Assembly: GCF_037113415.1 (NCBI RefSeq)
Contig: NZ_CP146608.1
Span: 3,629,001-3,693,000, forward strand
Reading direction: 5' to 3'
DNA length: 64,000 nt
DNA from: Devosia sp. XK-2
Lineage (GTDB): Bacteria; Pseudomonadota; Alphaproteobacteria; Rhizobiales; Devosiaceae
Position numbers and translations under genes: made by a program. The notes below the pieces were generated by a model. That model was given only the letters and a program-made list of their open reading frames with translations, was not told the origin of the DNA and ran no database searches. Below, piece after piece: positions 8,275 through 16,109 of this stretch. Numbering within the stretch: position 1 is the stretch's first letter; every line of letters begins with the position of its first letter.

Positions 8275-9570
8275 CTAGTGGAACTGCGCCGTCTCGGTGG
8301 ATTCGGCCATGGCGGTGGTGGCGCTGCGGCCTTCACTCACCGTCATGGAGACCGCGTCGAAATAGCTGGTGCCCACCTCGCGCTGATGCCGCACGGCAGA
8401 AAAGCCGTGGGCTTCGGCGGCGAACTCGGCCTGTTGCAGCCGCGAATAACCGGCCATCCCATTGTCCTTGTAGCTGCGTGCCAATTCGAACGTGGTCAGG
8501 CTCAAATTATGGAAGCCGGCCAAAGTAATGAACTGGTATTTATAGCCCATGGCCGCGATTTCGCGCTGGAAGCTGGCCATGGCCGCCTCGTCCATATGCT
8601 TGGCCCAATTGAAGCTGGGTGAGCAATTATAGGCCAGCATCTGGTCGGGATACTCTTTGCGGATAGCCTCGGCGAATTTGCGCGCTTCACCCAGATCCGG
8701 CTTGCTGGTCTCGCACCAGATCAGGTCCGCATAGGGCGCATAGGCCAGACCGCGGGCAATGGCGCAATCGAGCCCGCCTTTCAGGCGGTAAAAGCCTTCG
8801 GCAGTGCGCTCGCCAGTGACGAAGGGCTTGTCATAATCGTCAATGTCCGAGGTGATCAGCCGGGCCGCTTCGGCATCGGTGCGCGCCATGATCAGCGTCG
8901 GAACACCCATGACATCGGCGGCCAGGCGCGCCGAATTGAGGGTGCGAATAAACTGGCTGGTTGGCACCAGAACCTTGCCGCCCAGATGCCCGCATTTCTT
9001 TTCGCTAGCGAGCTGGTCCTCGAAATGCACCGCCGCGGCGCCGGCCTCGATCATCGCCTTCATCAGTTCGAACACATTGAGTGCCCCGCCAAAACCGGCC
9101 TCGGCATCGGCAATGATGGGCACGAAGAAGTCGAGATCGGTCGTGGCAATGCCGTCGGCCTGCTCCATGGTCTGGATCTGGTCGGCGCGCTGCAGCGCCT
9201 TGTTGATTCGCTTGACCACGGAAGGCACGCTGTCGACCGGATAAAGCGACTGGTCCGGATACATATTTCCCGAGGAATTGGCGTCCGCGGCCACCTGCCA
9301 GCCGGAGAGGTAAATGGCCTTGAGACCCGCTTTGACTTGCTGCACCGCCTGATTGCCGGTAAAAGTGCCCAGGGTCGGCACAAAATCTTCCGACTGCAGC
9401 AATTGCCAGAGCTTTTTGGCGCCATTTTCCGCCAGCGAATGCCGGATCGGCAGTGAGCCGGCCAAACGCGCCACATCGGCGGGGCTGTAGGTGCGCGCAA
9501 TCGTGTCCCAGCGGTCAGGCGCATAATCCGGCGTTGGGAAACGTTCGGGATGAGCTGGTTTGTCGAGCAT
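8275..9570 (-). CDS. aceA: Isocitrate lyase
   Basis: A 431-residue enzyme that splits isocitrate into succinate and glyoxylate, the entry step of the glyoxylate shunt used during growth on acetate and fatty acids. The catalytic signature [13 protein letters not shown] is intact, together with [12 protein letters not shown] and [12 protein letters not shown]. The ATG at 9570 has GAGGAGAA at a normal distance. The gene is encoded with a small conserved protein and a RamB/ScfR-type regulator just upstream, consistent with a regulated glyoxylate block. Malate synthase is not in the window. Confidence 0.96.
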   Translation of the reverse strand: MLDKPAHPERFPTPDYAPDRWDTIARTYSPADVARLAGSLPIRHSLAENGAKKLWQLLQSEDFVPTLGTFTGNQAVQQVKAGLKAIYLSGWQVAADANSSGNMYPDQSLYPVDSVPSVVKRINKALQRADQIQTMEQADGIATTDLDFFVPIIADAEAGFGGALNVFELMKAMIEAGAAAVHFEDQLASEKKCGHLGGKVLVPTSQFIRTLNSARLAADVMGVPTLIMARTDAEAARLITSDIDDYDKPFVTGERTAEGFYRLKGGLDCAIARGLAYAPYADLIWCETSKPDLGEARKFAEAIRKEYPDQMLAYNCSPSFNWAKHMDEAAMASFQREIAAMGYKYQFITLAGFHNLSLTTFELARSYKDNGMAGYSRLQQAEFAAEAHGFSAVRHQREVGTSYFDAVSMTVSEGRSATTAMAESTETAQFH

Positions 9571-9629
9571 GTCGGTTCTCCTCAAATTTGGACATGACGG
9601 GGCCATTCCGCCGCGTGGGCGGAGGGCAA

Positions 9630-9645
9630 TGATTCACGTGGAACT
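9630..9645. promoter_or_regulatory. Second parS-like site
   Basis: TGATTCACGTGGAACT matches the parS consensus at 13 of 16 positions. The GTGGAAC half occurs in some natural parS sequences. It is 2.6 kb from the better site at 7031-7046, in the upstream region of aceA. Confidence 0.35.
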
Positions 9646-9660
9646 TCAGAACGGCGGCTT

Positions 9661-9725
9661 GCCGCAAAATTGGTCCGGTGGACCAATTTTAGTGATGAAG
9701 GCCTGAGAGCTAGGCTCGAAGGCGA
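9661..9725 (+). repeat. Covarying hairpin repeat, copy A
   Basis: The first module is an 11 bp perfect stem AAAATTGGTCC (9666-9676), loop GGT, GGACCAATTTT (9680-9690). The second module, about 15 bp further on, is GAGAGCTAGGCTCGAAGGC. The same two-module design recurs at 9734, 33477, 34321 and, partly, 18898 and 54271, with different stem bases but preserved pairing. Copy A is in tandem with copy B, with a 74 bp offset. Confidence 0.75.
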
Positions 9726-9733
9726 CGGCGACG

Positions 9734-9802
9734 TGCCGCAAATTCGCTCCGGTGGAGCGAATTTAGGCGAGAAGGCCATGAGAGCTGCGCTCGAATGGCC
9801 GG
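9734..9802 (+). repeat. Covarying hairpin repeat, copy B
   Basis: Stem AAATTCGCTCC (9740-9750), loop GGT, GGAGCGAATTT (9754-9764), followed by the second module GAGAGCTGCGCTCGAATGGC. Compared with copy A, the inner stem bases differ on both arms while every pair is kept. Copies A and B fill most of the 251 bp gap between aceA and the small partner gene. Confidence 0.75.
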
Positions 9803-9821
9803 GCCTCGAACTCCGGCGGGC

Positions 9822-10049
9822 CTAGATCGCCACCCTGCGGCAGAAGGTTGCGGCAATCATGCCGGCACCGGAGAACAACTCCTGGGCATCCTCGCCACCC
9901 ACCAGAGTGAATTGATGCCGGCCAATACGCCCGGCAATGGCAAAACCCTGGGCGGCCAGGCCGCGGGCCTTGAACTGTGCCATGGCCTCATTGGCGGTGG
10001 GGGCGATGATGGTGATGTATTCGTCGCGCTGTTCGGCAGTTGGGGACAT
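9822..10049 (-). CDS. Small conserved partner of the glyoxylate locus
   Basis: A 75-residue soluble protein of unknown function, with no signal peptide or membrane helix. It looks like a compact alpha/beta ligand- or protein-binding fold: a strand (YITIIAPTANEAM), a helix (QFKARGLAA), then GRIGRHQFTLVGG and ATFCRRVAI. GGAGAAA 5-6 bp before the ATG is a strong ribosome site. It lies between aceA (downstream, same strand) and the divergent regulator, a position where rhizobial relatives also carry a short uncharacterised gene. That suggests a role in acetate or glyoxylate metabolism, but this is inference from position. Confidence 0.7.
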   Translation of the reverse strand: MSPTAEQRDEYITIIAPTANEAMAQFKARGLAAQGFAIAGRIGRHQFTLVGGEDAQELFSGAGMIAATFCRRVAI

Positions 10050-10070
10050 GGAATTTCTCCTCGCTGATGT

Positions 10071-10182
10071 CTGTAAAGATTTGACAAACGACGCAGATAT
10101 GCAAGAAATAACCGCAGAAGCGCCAGTAAAGCTGTAAAGAGGCGGTCAATTTCCGGCAGCAGATTTGTAAAGTCTGTAAAAT
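10071..10182. promoter_or_regulatory. Candidate operator cluster with repeated CTGTAAA
   Basis: The divergent gap contains CTGTAAAG at 10071-10078 with TTTGACAAA directly after it, CTGTAAAG at 10132-10139, TTTGTAAAG at 10164-10172 and CTGTAAAAT at 10174-10182. RamB/PrpR-type regulators bind AT-rich TTTGCAAA-like sites, so these repeats are plausible autoregulatory and aceA-control operators. Confidence 0.45.
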
Positions 10183-10198
10183 ACGGGTGGAGGAAATC

Positions 10199-11608
10199 AT
10201 GGTTGAAGCAGCCGAAAGCCAGATTGGCGGCCGCATCAAGCGGTTGCGCCGGCAGCGTCATCTCAATCAGGCCGACCTGGCCCAATCGCTGGGCATTTCA
10301 CCAAGCTATCTCAATCTGATCGAGCACAATCGGCGCAAGGTCACTGTGCCGTTGCTGTTTTCGATTGCCGGCTATTTTGGGGTTGAGCCGGGCGAACTGG
10401 TCGATAGCGATGAGGGGCGGCTGGTTGGCGACCTGATGGAGGCCTTTGGCGACGACATCTTCGCCGATAGCGACCTGACCAATCTCGAAATCCGCGATCT
10501 CGCCCAGGCCAATCCGGCGGCGGCGCGGGCCGTGCTCAAGCTTTACGACCGCTATCGCCTGGCCTCGGCCGGCACCCCCGCGCAGCGCCAGGATGGGGAG
10601 GCCGAGCCCTTCCACCTGGCCACTGACGCCATCTCCGATTTCCTGCAGGCCAATTCCAATTACTTTCCGGCGCTGGAAGAGGCCGCCGAACGGGTCCGGG
10701 CCGATATCGACAATTCAGGCGACAGTTTCGAGAGCGCCATACGCACTTATCTGTTCAATGTGCTCGGGCTCGAAGTGCGGCTGGCCTCCCTGCCCCAGGG
10801 CATTGCCCGTCAGCTCGATCCGGCGCGTCGGCACCTGCTCGTGTCCGACCTGCTGCCTGCGGAAACGGCCAATTTCCTGCTCGCCCAGCATCTGGGCCAG
10901 ATCGCCGCGGAGGTGGAGATTGGTCGGATCATCGACGATGCCGAATTGCCCGAGGGCGACGCGCCCATGCTGGCGCGCAACGTGCTTTCCGCCTATTTCG
11001 CCGCCGCCCTGATCATGCCCTACGTGCCCTTCCTCAAGGCTTGCCGCGATTATCGCTACGATATCGAGCGGCTGGGCCGGCGCTTCGGCGCTTCTTTCGA
11101 GCAGGTCTGTCACCGCATGACGACCCTGCAGCGCAAGGGCGCCTCCGGCGTTCCGCTTCATCTCGTGCGCACCGATATTGCCGGCAATATTTCCAAGCGC
11201 TTTTCCCTTTCGGGCATTCATATTCCGCGCCATTCCGGCGCCTGCCCCCGCTGGAACGTCTATGCAGCCTTTCTCGCGCCCGAGCGCATCAATGTGCAAT
11301 TGAGCCAGATGCCCGATGGGCAGCGCTATTTCTGTATTGCCCGCACCATCACCAAGGGCGACTACCGCTACAATGCGCCGCGCCGCTATCTGTCCATTGG
11401 ACTGGGCTGCGCCATCCATCACGCCAAGGAGATGATCTATTCGGACGGCATGGACCTGTCGAGCGACCTGCAAACCGTGCCCATTGGGGTCGGCTGCCGC
11501 ATCTGCCCACGCATGGAATGCGGCCAGCGCGCTCATCCGCCAGCCGATCATCGCTTCCGGCTCGATGACAATGTCAGGCCAGAAAGCCTTTACGCGCGGA
11601 TGAGCTGA
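10199..11608 (+). CDS. XRE-family regulator of the RamB/ScfR type
   Basis: A 469-residue transcription factor. An N-terminal Cro/C1 helix-turn-helix (QIGGRIKRLRRQRHLNQADLAQSLGISPSYL region, about residues 5-60) is followed by an IrrE/ImmA-like region and a C-terminal DUF2083-type domain. The Cys-rich end contains GVGCRICPRMECGQRAHPP. This architecture is that of the short-chain fatty acyl / glyoxylate regulators RamB, PrpR and ScfR, thought to sense acyl-CoA. It is divergent from the partner gene and aceA. The start ATG 10199 has GGAGGAA upstream; a GTG at 10187 is less likely. The CTGTAAA repeats upstream may be its operator. Confidence 0.85.
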   Translation: MVEAAESQIGGRIKRLRRQRHLNQADLAQSLGISPSYLNLIEHNRRKVTVPLLFSIAGYFGVEPGELVDSDEGRLVGDLMEAFGDDIFADSDLTNLEIRDLAQANPAAARAVLKLYDRYRLASAGTPAQRQDGEAEPFHLATDAISDFLQANSNYFPALEEAAERVRADIDNSGDSFESAIRTYLFNVLGLEVRLASLPQGIARQLDPARRHLLVSDLLPAETANFLLAQHLGQIAAEVEIGRIIDDAELPEGDAPMLARNVLSAYFAAALIMPYVPFLKACRDYRYDIERLGRRFGASFEQVCHRMTTLQRKGASGVPLHLVRTDIAGNISKRFSLSGIHIPRHSGACPRWNVYAAFLAPERINVQLSQMPDGQRYFCIARTITKGDYRYNAPRRYLSIGLGCAIHHAKEMIYSDGMDLSSDLQTVPIGVGCRICPRMECGQRAHPPADHRFRLDDNVRPESLYARMS

Positions 11609-11650
11609 GCGTTAGGCATCTCTACAATCAGGAAGCAGCGCTCCCGCGTT

Positions 11651-11769
11651 CCCTCGCTCCTGCAGGAGAGAGGGTCAGGGTGAGGGGTGAAGTTTTCTCG
11701 GTCAGATCGCAGTGCTGAACCCCTCATCCCGCCCTTTGGGCCACCTTCTCCCCTCGAGGGGGAAGGGAT
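11651..11769 (+). repeat. RIME-like mosaic element R1 (degenerate)
   Basis: This element fills the gap after the regulator. A left palindrome CTCCTGCAGGAG with AGAGGGTCAGGGTGAGGGG is followed by CCCCTCATCC and a right palindrome CCTTCTCCCCTCGAGGGGGAAGG. The same GGGTGAGGGG ... CCCTCATCC ... CCACCTTCTCCCC layout occurs at 18936, 30156, 38317 and 49537. It resembles the intergenic mosaic elements described in rhizobia. Confidence 0.65.
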
Positions 11770-11805
11770 TCTGGCTCAATACACAGCCGAGTTTGGCAAT
11801 GCGGC

Positions 11806-12513
11806 CTAGCCTTCGCTCTCATGATTGCGCCGGTCATGCTTCCAACTGGCGCGCCACTCACGCTCCAGTACCGCGCGGCGTTTGCCGTAGCGTTCCTCGG
11901 TCAGGGTCAGGCAGGCAATCCGATCGGTACGGAAATTGCGAAAATCCTGACGCAGCAGGCACCAGGCGGCGATGGTTTGCTTGCCCTCGTAAAAGGCCAG
12001 GCCCACCGGCCAGATCGTGCGGCTGGTCGGACGGCCCTGCTCGTCCTCATAATCGATTGTAACGGCCTTTTCCTGCCGCATGGCGAGGCGGATATCGCTC
12101 AGGACCGGGATAGGCCTGCGCTGTCCCCATAGCGCCACGGGCCACAGCGCGGTGTCGCTGATGCGGTCGCGTAAATCCTCGGGCGAGGCCGTGGCGATCT
12201 TGGCCAGGGCATTGCGGGCCGCAGCGCCCAGATCGTCATCCGGCTGCGTTTCTACCCAGCGCGCGCCCAGCACCAGAGCCTCCAGCTCCTCGGGGGAAAA
12301 CATCAGCGGCGGCAGGAAAAAACCGGGCTTGAGCATATAGCCCACGCCCGCCTCGCCATCGATGGGCGCGCCCAGCCCGATCAGTGTCTGGATATCGCGA
12401 TAAAGCGTCCGCACCGAGACATTCTGCTCTTCGGCCAGCGCCGCGGCCGTGATCGGCCGGCGATGGCGCCTGAGCGCATCCATGATCGAAAACAGTCGTT
12501 CGGTCTTGTCCAT
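11806..12513 (-). CDS. YafY-type HTH/WYL transcriptional regulator
   Basis: A 235-residue regulator with an N-terminal winged helix-turn-helix (MDKTERLFSIMDALRRHRRP ... VSVRTLYRDIQTL, about residues 1-60) and a C-terminal WYL domain (about 130-215), where ligands or nucleotides are thought to bind. The ligand is unknown. It lies 69 bp downstream of the epoxide-hydrolase-like gene on the same strand and may be co-transcribed with it, which hints that it responds to that enzyme's substrate. Such regulators commonly sit beside glyoxalase- or hydrolase-type enzymes. Confidence 0.85.
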   Translation of the reverse strand: MDKTERLFSIMDALRRHRRPITAAALAEEQNVSVRTLYRDIQTLIGLGAPIDGEAGVGYMLKPGFFLPPLMFSPEELEALVLGARWVETQPDDDLGAAARNALAKIATASPEDLRDRISDTALWPVALWGQRRPIPVLSDIRLAMRQEKAVTIDYEDEQGRPTSRTIWPVGLAFYEGKQTIAAWCLLRQDFRNFRTDRIACLTLTEERYGKRRAVLEREWRASWKHDRRNHESEG

Positions 12514-12582
12514 GTCCCGCCCCGCTTTTCTCGTTTTGGGTGCCAGATTCGTCGGGAGCGGTCTATGCCGCTCGCGCTCCGG

Positions 12583-13701
12583 TCACGCAATCTGGCGATG
12601 GAAGGCGCGAATGTCCCGCGCCATCTCCTCGGGCAATTCCAGGGCCGGAAAATGACCGCCGGCGCTCAGTTCGTTCCAGCGCACAATGTTCCACAGGTTG
12701 CGCTCGCCCCAGGCCCGCGGCGCGGGATTGTCGTGAAGCGGCAACATGATACCGTGTGGCACCTCGTGCCTCGCCGGTTTTCTTGGAAGCTCGGCATCGG
12801 CGAAAGCCTCCTTATAGAGCCGCACCGAGCTGCCAATGGTCCGGGTGAACCAGTAGACAGAAAGAATGGTCGCCAGGTCTTCCATTTCGAAGGCGTTGGC
12901 AATGTCGCCGCCATTGTCGCTCCAGCTATGGAATTTTTCGAGGATCCAGGCCGCCAGGCCCGCCGGGCTGTCATTGAGGCCAACCGCCAGCGTCGCCGGT
13001 TTTGTTCCCTGGATCATGGCATAGGCGCCCTCTGTAAAGGCCCAGTAATTGCTCCGCTCAAAATAGGCCTCTTCCTCGGGCGTGGCATCGTCGGGCTTGG
13101 GGAAGCCGAAATAGACGTTGACGTAATGCGCGCCGATCAACCGCTGGGGAAAATCGCGCACCAGGGCCATAACGGCGCCGGCACCCATATCGGAGCCGGA
13201 AACCAGGAATTTGTCATAGCCCAGCCGCGTCATGACCTCGGCCCAGAGCGGTGCCACCCGAGAAAGGTTCATGCCGGGAACGGTGGGTTGCGACGAGAAG
13301 CCATAGCCGGGCAGCGAAGGAATGATCAGATCGAATGCCTGACCATCGACCGGTTCAGTCAGCAGCGGCACCAGGGGAAGCAGTTCCACGAAATTAGATG
13401 GCCAGCCATTGGCCAGCAGCAGTGGCACATTGGTCGTGCCGCGGCCTTTCACATGCACGAAATGGACTGTTTCGCCGTCGACGACTTCGGTGAACTGGGC
13501 AAAGCTGTTTAGACGGGCTTCGGCCGCGCGCCAGTCATATTCGCTGCCCCAATAGGCAACAAATTTGCGCAGAAAGCCCTCTTCCATGCCGTAGTCCCAG
13601 CCGACGCCGTCGAGCGCCTGGGGAAACCGGGTGGCAGCCAGGCGGTTCTTGAGGTCGGAAACGTCCTGATCGGCGACGGCAATGGTGAAGGGGGTTGGCA
13701 T
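12583..13701 (-). CDS. Epoxide-hydrolase-like alpha/beta hydrolase
   Basis: A 372-residue protein with the N-terminal EHN domain of microsomal-type epoxide hydrolases (PFTIAVADQDVSDLKNRLAATRF) followed by an alpha/beta hydrolase fold. Visible motifs are PSLPGYGFS, the nucleophile region VSGSDMGAG (Asp as nucleophile, as in epoxide hydrolases) and a C-terminal HFPALELPEEMA with the likely catalytic His. The usual oxyanion motif HGWP reads NGWP here, which could alter activity. ATG 13701 is supported by GGAGAG 5 bp upstream. The natural substrate is unknown; many relatives act on plant or xenobiotic epoxides. Confidence 0.85.
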   Translation of the reverse strand: MPTPFTIAVADQDVSDLKNRLAATRFPQALDGVGWDYGMEEGFLRKFVAYWGSEYDWRAAEARLNSFAQFTEVVDGETVHFVHVKGRGTTNVPLLLANGWPSNFVELLPLVPLLTEPVDGQAFDLIIPSLPGYGFSSQPTVPGMNLSRVAPLWAEVMTRLGYDKFLVSGSDMGAGAVMALVRDFPQRLIGAHYVNVYFGFPKPDDATPEEEAYFERSNYWAFTEGAYAMIQGTKPATLAVGLNDSPAGLAAWILEKFHSWSDNGGDIANAFEMEDLATILSVYWFTRTIGSSVRLYKEAFADAELPRKPARHEVPHGIMLPLHDNPAPRAWGERNLWNIVRWNELSAGGHFPALELPEEMARDIRAFHRQIA

Positions 13702-13823
13702 TCGATCTCTCCGGTCATCGTGAATGGAGAGATCATGCGTCTTCAGGCTGTCAGGCTGTGGCAGCATGGCTGCCGACACAGTCTGACGGGCCGTTCAGCA
13801 CAACAGTTTTCCTTTAGCAGATG

Positions 13824-14834
13824 TCACGCGATCTCGAATTCGCACCAATGGTTGTAGGGCCGGTCGGGCGAATGGATGATATTGGGGAAATGCGGATTGT
13901 GGACCGCATCGGCAAAGGCCTGGTCTTCCAGGCAGAAGCCGGAATATTTGCCATAGTGCTTGCCGCCCAGACCGGGCACCGGCACATCGGTCCAGACCCC
14001 ATTATAGACCTGCACGCCGGGCCGATCTGACCACAGTTTCAGTGTCAGGTCCTGATCGGGCGAAACCACTGTTGCAATCGGGTCGGTGTGCTTGCGGCCG
14101 GTATCGAGCACCATGCCGATATCGTAATCGATGGGCGCGCCACTGGCGTCGCGCATGATACGGGGTTGTCGCAAATCGTAGACGGTCCCGGCCGAAGGCA
14201 GGATGGCGCCGGTGGGCGCCAGATCGTCACCAAGCTCGGTATAGGCGCTCGAATTGACCTGAATGGTATGGTCAAGCGCGGTCTCGGTCGTCCCGAGATT
14301 GAAATATTGGTGTTGCACCAGACTGATCGGCGTGGCGCGGTCGGTGGTGGCCGTCAGCTCCAGCCGCAGCCGATTGCCGGTCAGGGTATAGGTGGCGGCG
14401 AAATTGACATTGCCGGGATAGCCCATGGCGCCGTCGGGCGAAAAATGAGTGAAGCGCACGGCATTATTGGCGCTGTCGGCCTGGCCCTGCCAGACCTGCC
14501 GCCCCAGACCCTCATCGCCGCCATGCAATTGCAGATCGCCCGCATTGGGCGGCAATTTATAGGTCATGCCATCGAGTTCGAAGCTGGAATGCTTGATGCG
14601 GTTGGCGACGCGCCCGGCCAGCGAGCCGAGATGCGGACTATGGGCGGGATAGGCATCGAACTGGTCAAAGCCCAGAACGACCGATCGTTCGCCGCCGGCA
14701 ACCGGTACCCGCCAGTCCCGCACCACCACGCCATAACCGATAATGTCGACGGTGACGCCCGTGTCGCTGACAAGGCGAAACTGATCGACCCGCTGGCCGT
14801 TGAATTCGCCAAAAGTTGAAACCGCGATTGCCAT
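13824..14834 (-). CDS. galM: Aldose 1-epimerase (galactose mutarotase)
   Basis: A 336-residue enzyme that interconverts alpha and beta anomers of aldoses. Catalytic features are present: His in LHGGDEGLG, His in VQHQYFNLG and Glu in GFCLEDQAF near the C-terminus. It is divergent from the LacI-type regulator that heads the xylose genes, so its job is most likely xylose or arabinose mutarotation in pentose use. A ribosome site GGGGGAC is about 7 bp before the ATG. The length and the lack of a signal peptide indicate a cytoplasmic enzyme. Confidence 0.93.
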   Translation of the reverse strand: MAIAVSTFGEFNGQRVDQFRLVSDTGVTVDIIGYGVVVRDWRVPVAGGERSVVLGFDQFDAYPAHSPHLGSLAGRVANRIKHSSFELDGMTYKLPPNAGDLQLHGGDEGLGRQVWQGQADSANNAVRFTHFSPDGAMGYPGNVNFAATYTLTGNRLRLELTATTDRATPISLVQHQYFNLGTTETALDHTIQVNSSAYTELGDDLAPTGAILPSAGTVYDLRQPRIMRDASGAPIDYDIGMVLDTGRKHTDPIATVVSPDQDLTLKLWSDRPGVQVYNGVWTDVPVPGLGGKHYGKYSGFCLEDQAFADAVHNPHFPNIIHSPDRPYNHWCEFEIA

Positions 14835-14971
14835 ATCGACGTCCCCCGTCCCTCTCGTTCCGGCGCGGAGCTGTAAACCTATTTGCCCCTTGCCTGCAAC
14901 GCTGCACTTGACCTTTGGGCATTGGAGAAGAAGGGTGCGACAATGGCAATGGCGTGAAGCGGGGGCACCGA

Positions 14972-16015
14972 TTGAGCGAAGAAACGATCAGGCGAAGAGC
15001 CACGGTTCATGATGTGGCGCGCGCCGCAGGCGTCTCTCTGGCAACGGTCGATCGCGTGCTCAATGGTAGGCCCGGCGTACGCGCCGTCACCGCCGAAAAG
15101 GTCGAGGAAGCCATTGCCGAACTGGGTTTTTCCCGCGACCTCAATGCCTCCCTGATGGCGCGCTCGCGCGATCTTAGCGTGGTCTTCTTCATCCCCGACG
15201 GCAGCAATGAATTCATGGACAGCCTGAGCCAGGCGGTGCAGAGGCGTTCACCCCTGGCGCTGGCCGATCGTATCCATCTCGCGGTCCGCCGTGTGCGGGC
15301 TCTCGATGCGGTCGCATTGGTCGAGGGGCTCGACCGGCTCGATGCGCGCAATTGCGACTGCGCGGTGATCGTCTCGAGCGATGCCCCCGAGGTTCTGAGC
15401 GCCATTGATGCCGCGCAGCGTCGCGGCGTCACGGTCATGACCCTGGTATCGGACCTGCCCGGCTCGTCGCGCCGCAATTTCATCGGCATAGATAATGTCG
15501 CAGCCGGGCGTACCGCTGCCTCGCTGATGGGGCGCTTTCTGCCTGAGGGGGGCACGGTGGCCGTGGTGGCCGGGTCCCTGCATCTGCGCGACCATGCCGA
15601 ACGGCTCGAAGGCTTTTCGGCGGTGCTGGCCGGCGAATATCCGGACATCGACATTATCGGTCCGCTCGAAGGCCATGACGAGCGCACCGAGACCGCCCAG
15701 ATCATTGCGCGCCTTCTTGCGGATCACCCCGACCTGGCCGGTCTCTATAATCTCGGCGCCGGCAATGGCGGATTGGTCACGGCGCTGGAACAATCGGGTC
15801 GCAGCGGCACCTTGCGCGTTATCGCACACGAGTTGACCGCGCCGACCCGCGCCGGCCTGATCAGCGGCGCCATCGACGTTGTGCTCGACCAGAACCCGGA
15901 TGGGGAAATCCGCGAGGCCATCGCCGCGGCGCGCGCCCTGGCACTCGATGCGTCCCGGTCGGCGGTGACCGACCCCATTGAAATAGGGATTTTCCTGCGG
16001 GATAATCTGCGCTAA
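14972..16015 (+). CDS. LacI-family transcriptional regulator of xylose genes
   Basis: About 347 residues. The helix-turn-helix TVHDVARAAGVSLATVDRVLNGR is followed by a hinge and a periplasmic-binding-protein-like sugar domain (SVVFFIPDGSNEFM through IEIGIFL). The start is uncertain: TTG at 14972 has GGGGG about 8 bp before it and gives a normal short lead before the DNA-binding motif, while GTG 14954 and a longer frame from 14915 are alternatives. It is divergent from galM and directly upstream of xylB-xylA. A 20 bp palindrome with a central CG overlaps the xylB start and is the likely operator. Induction by xylose is inferred. Confidence 0.88.
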   Translation: MSEETIRRRATVHDVARAAGVSLATVDRVLNGRPGVRAVTAEKVEEAIAELGFSRDLNASLMARSRDLSVVFFIPDGSNEFMDSLSQAVQRRSPLALADRIHLAVRRVRALDAVALVEGLDRLDARNCDCAVIVSSDAPEVLSAIDAAQRRGVTVMTLVSDLPGSSRRNFIGIDNVAAGRTAASLMGRFLPEGGTVAVVAGSLHLRDHAERLEGFSAVLAGEYPDIDIIGPLEGHDERTETAQIIARLLADHPDLAGLYNLGAGNGGLVTALEQSGRSGTLRVIAHELTAPTRAGLISGAIDVVLDQNPDGEIREAIAAARALALDASRSAVTDPIEIGIFLRDNLR

Positions 16016-16089
16016 GAAACGCGCCAATCTCGAAATCGGCGTGGCCCTAACATGGGTGGGAGGACGTTTGGATGACTTTGGTGACCACT

Positions 16090-16109
16090 CATGAGGTACG
16101 TGCCTCATG
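16090..16109. promoter_or_regulatory. LacI-type palindromic operator over the xylB start
   Basis: CATGAGGTAC and GTGCCTCATG form a 20 bp palindrome with one mismatch and a central CG, the hallmark of LacI-family operators. It covers the xylB Shine-Dalgarno (GAGG) and ends in the ATG at 16107. As RNA it could also fold and hide the ribosome site. Confidence 0.55.
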
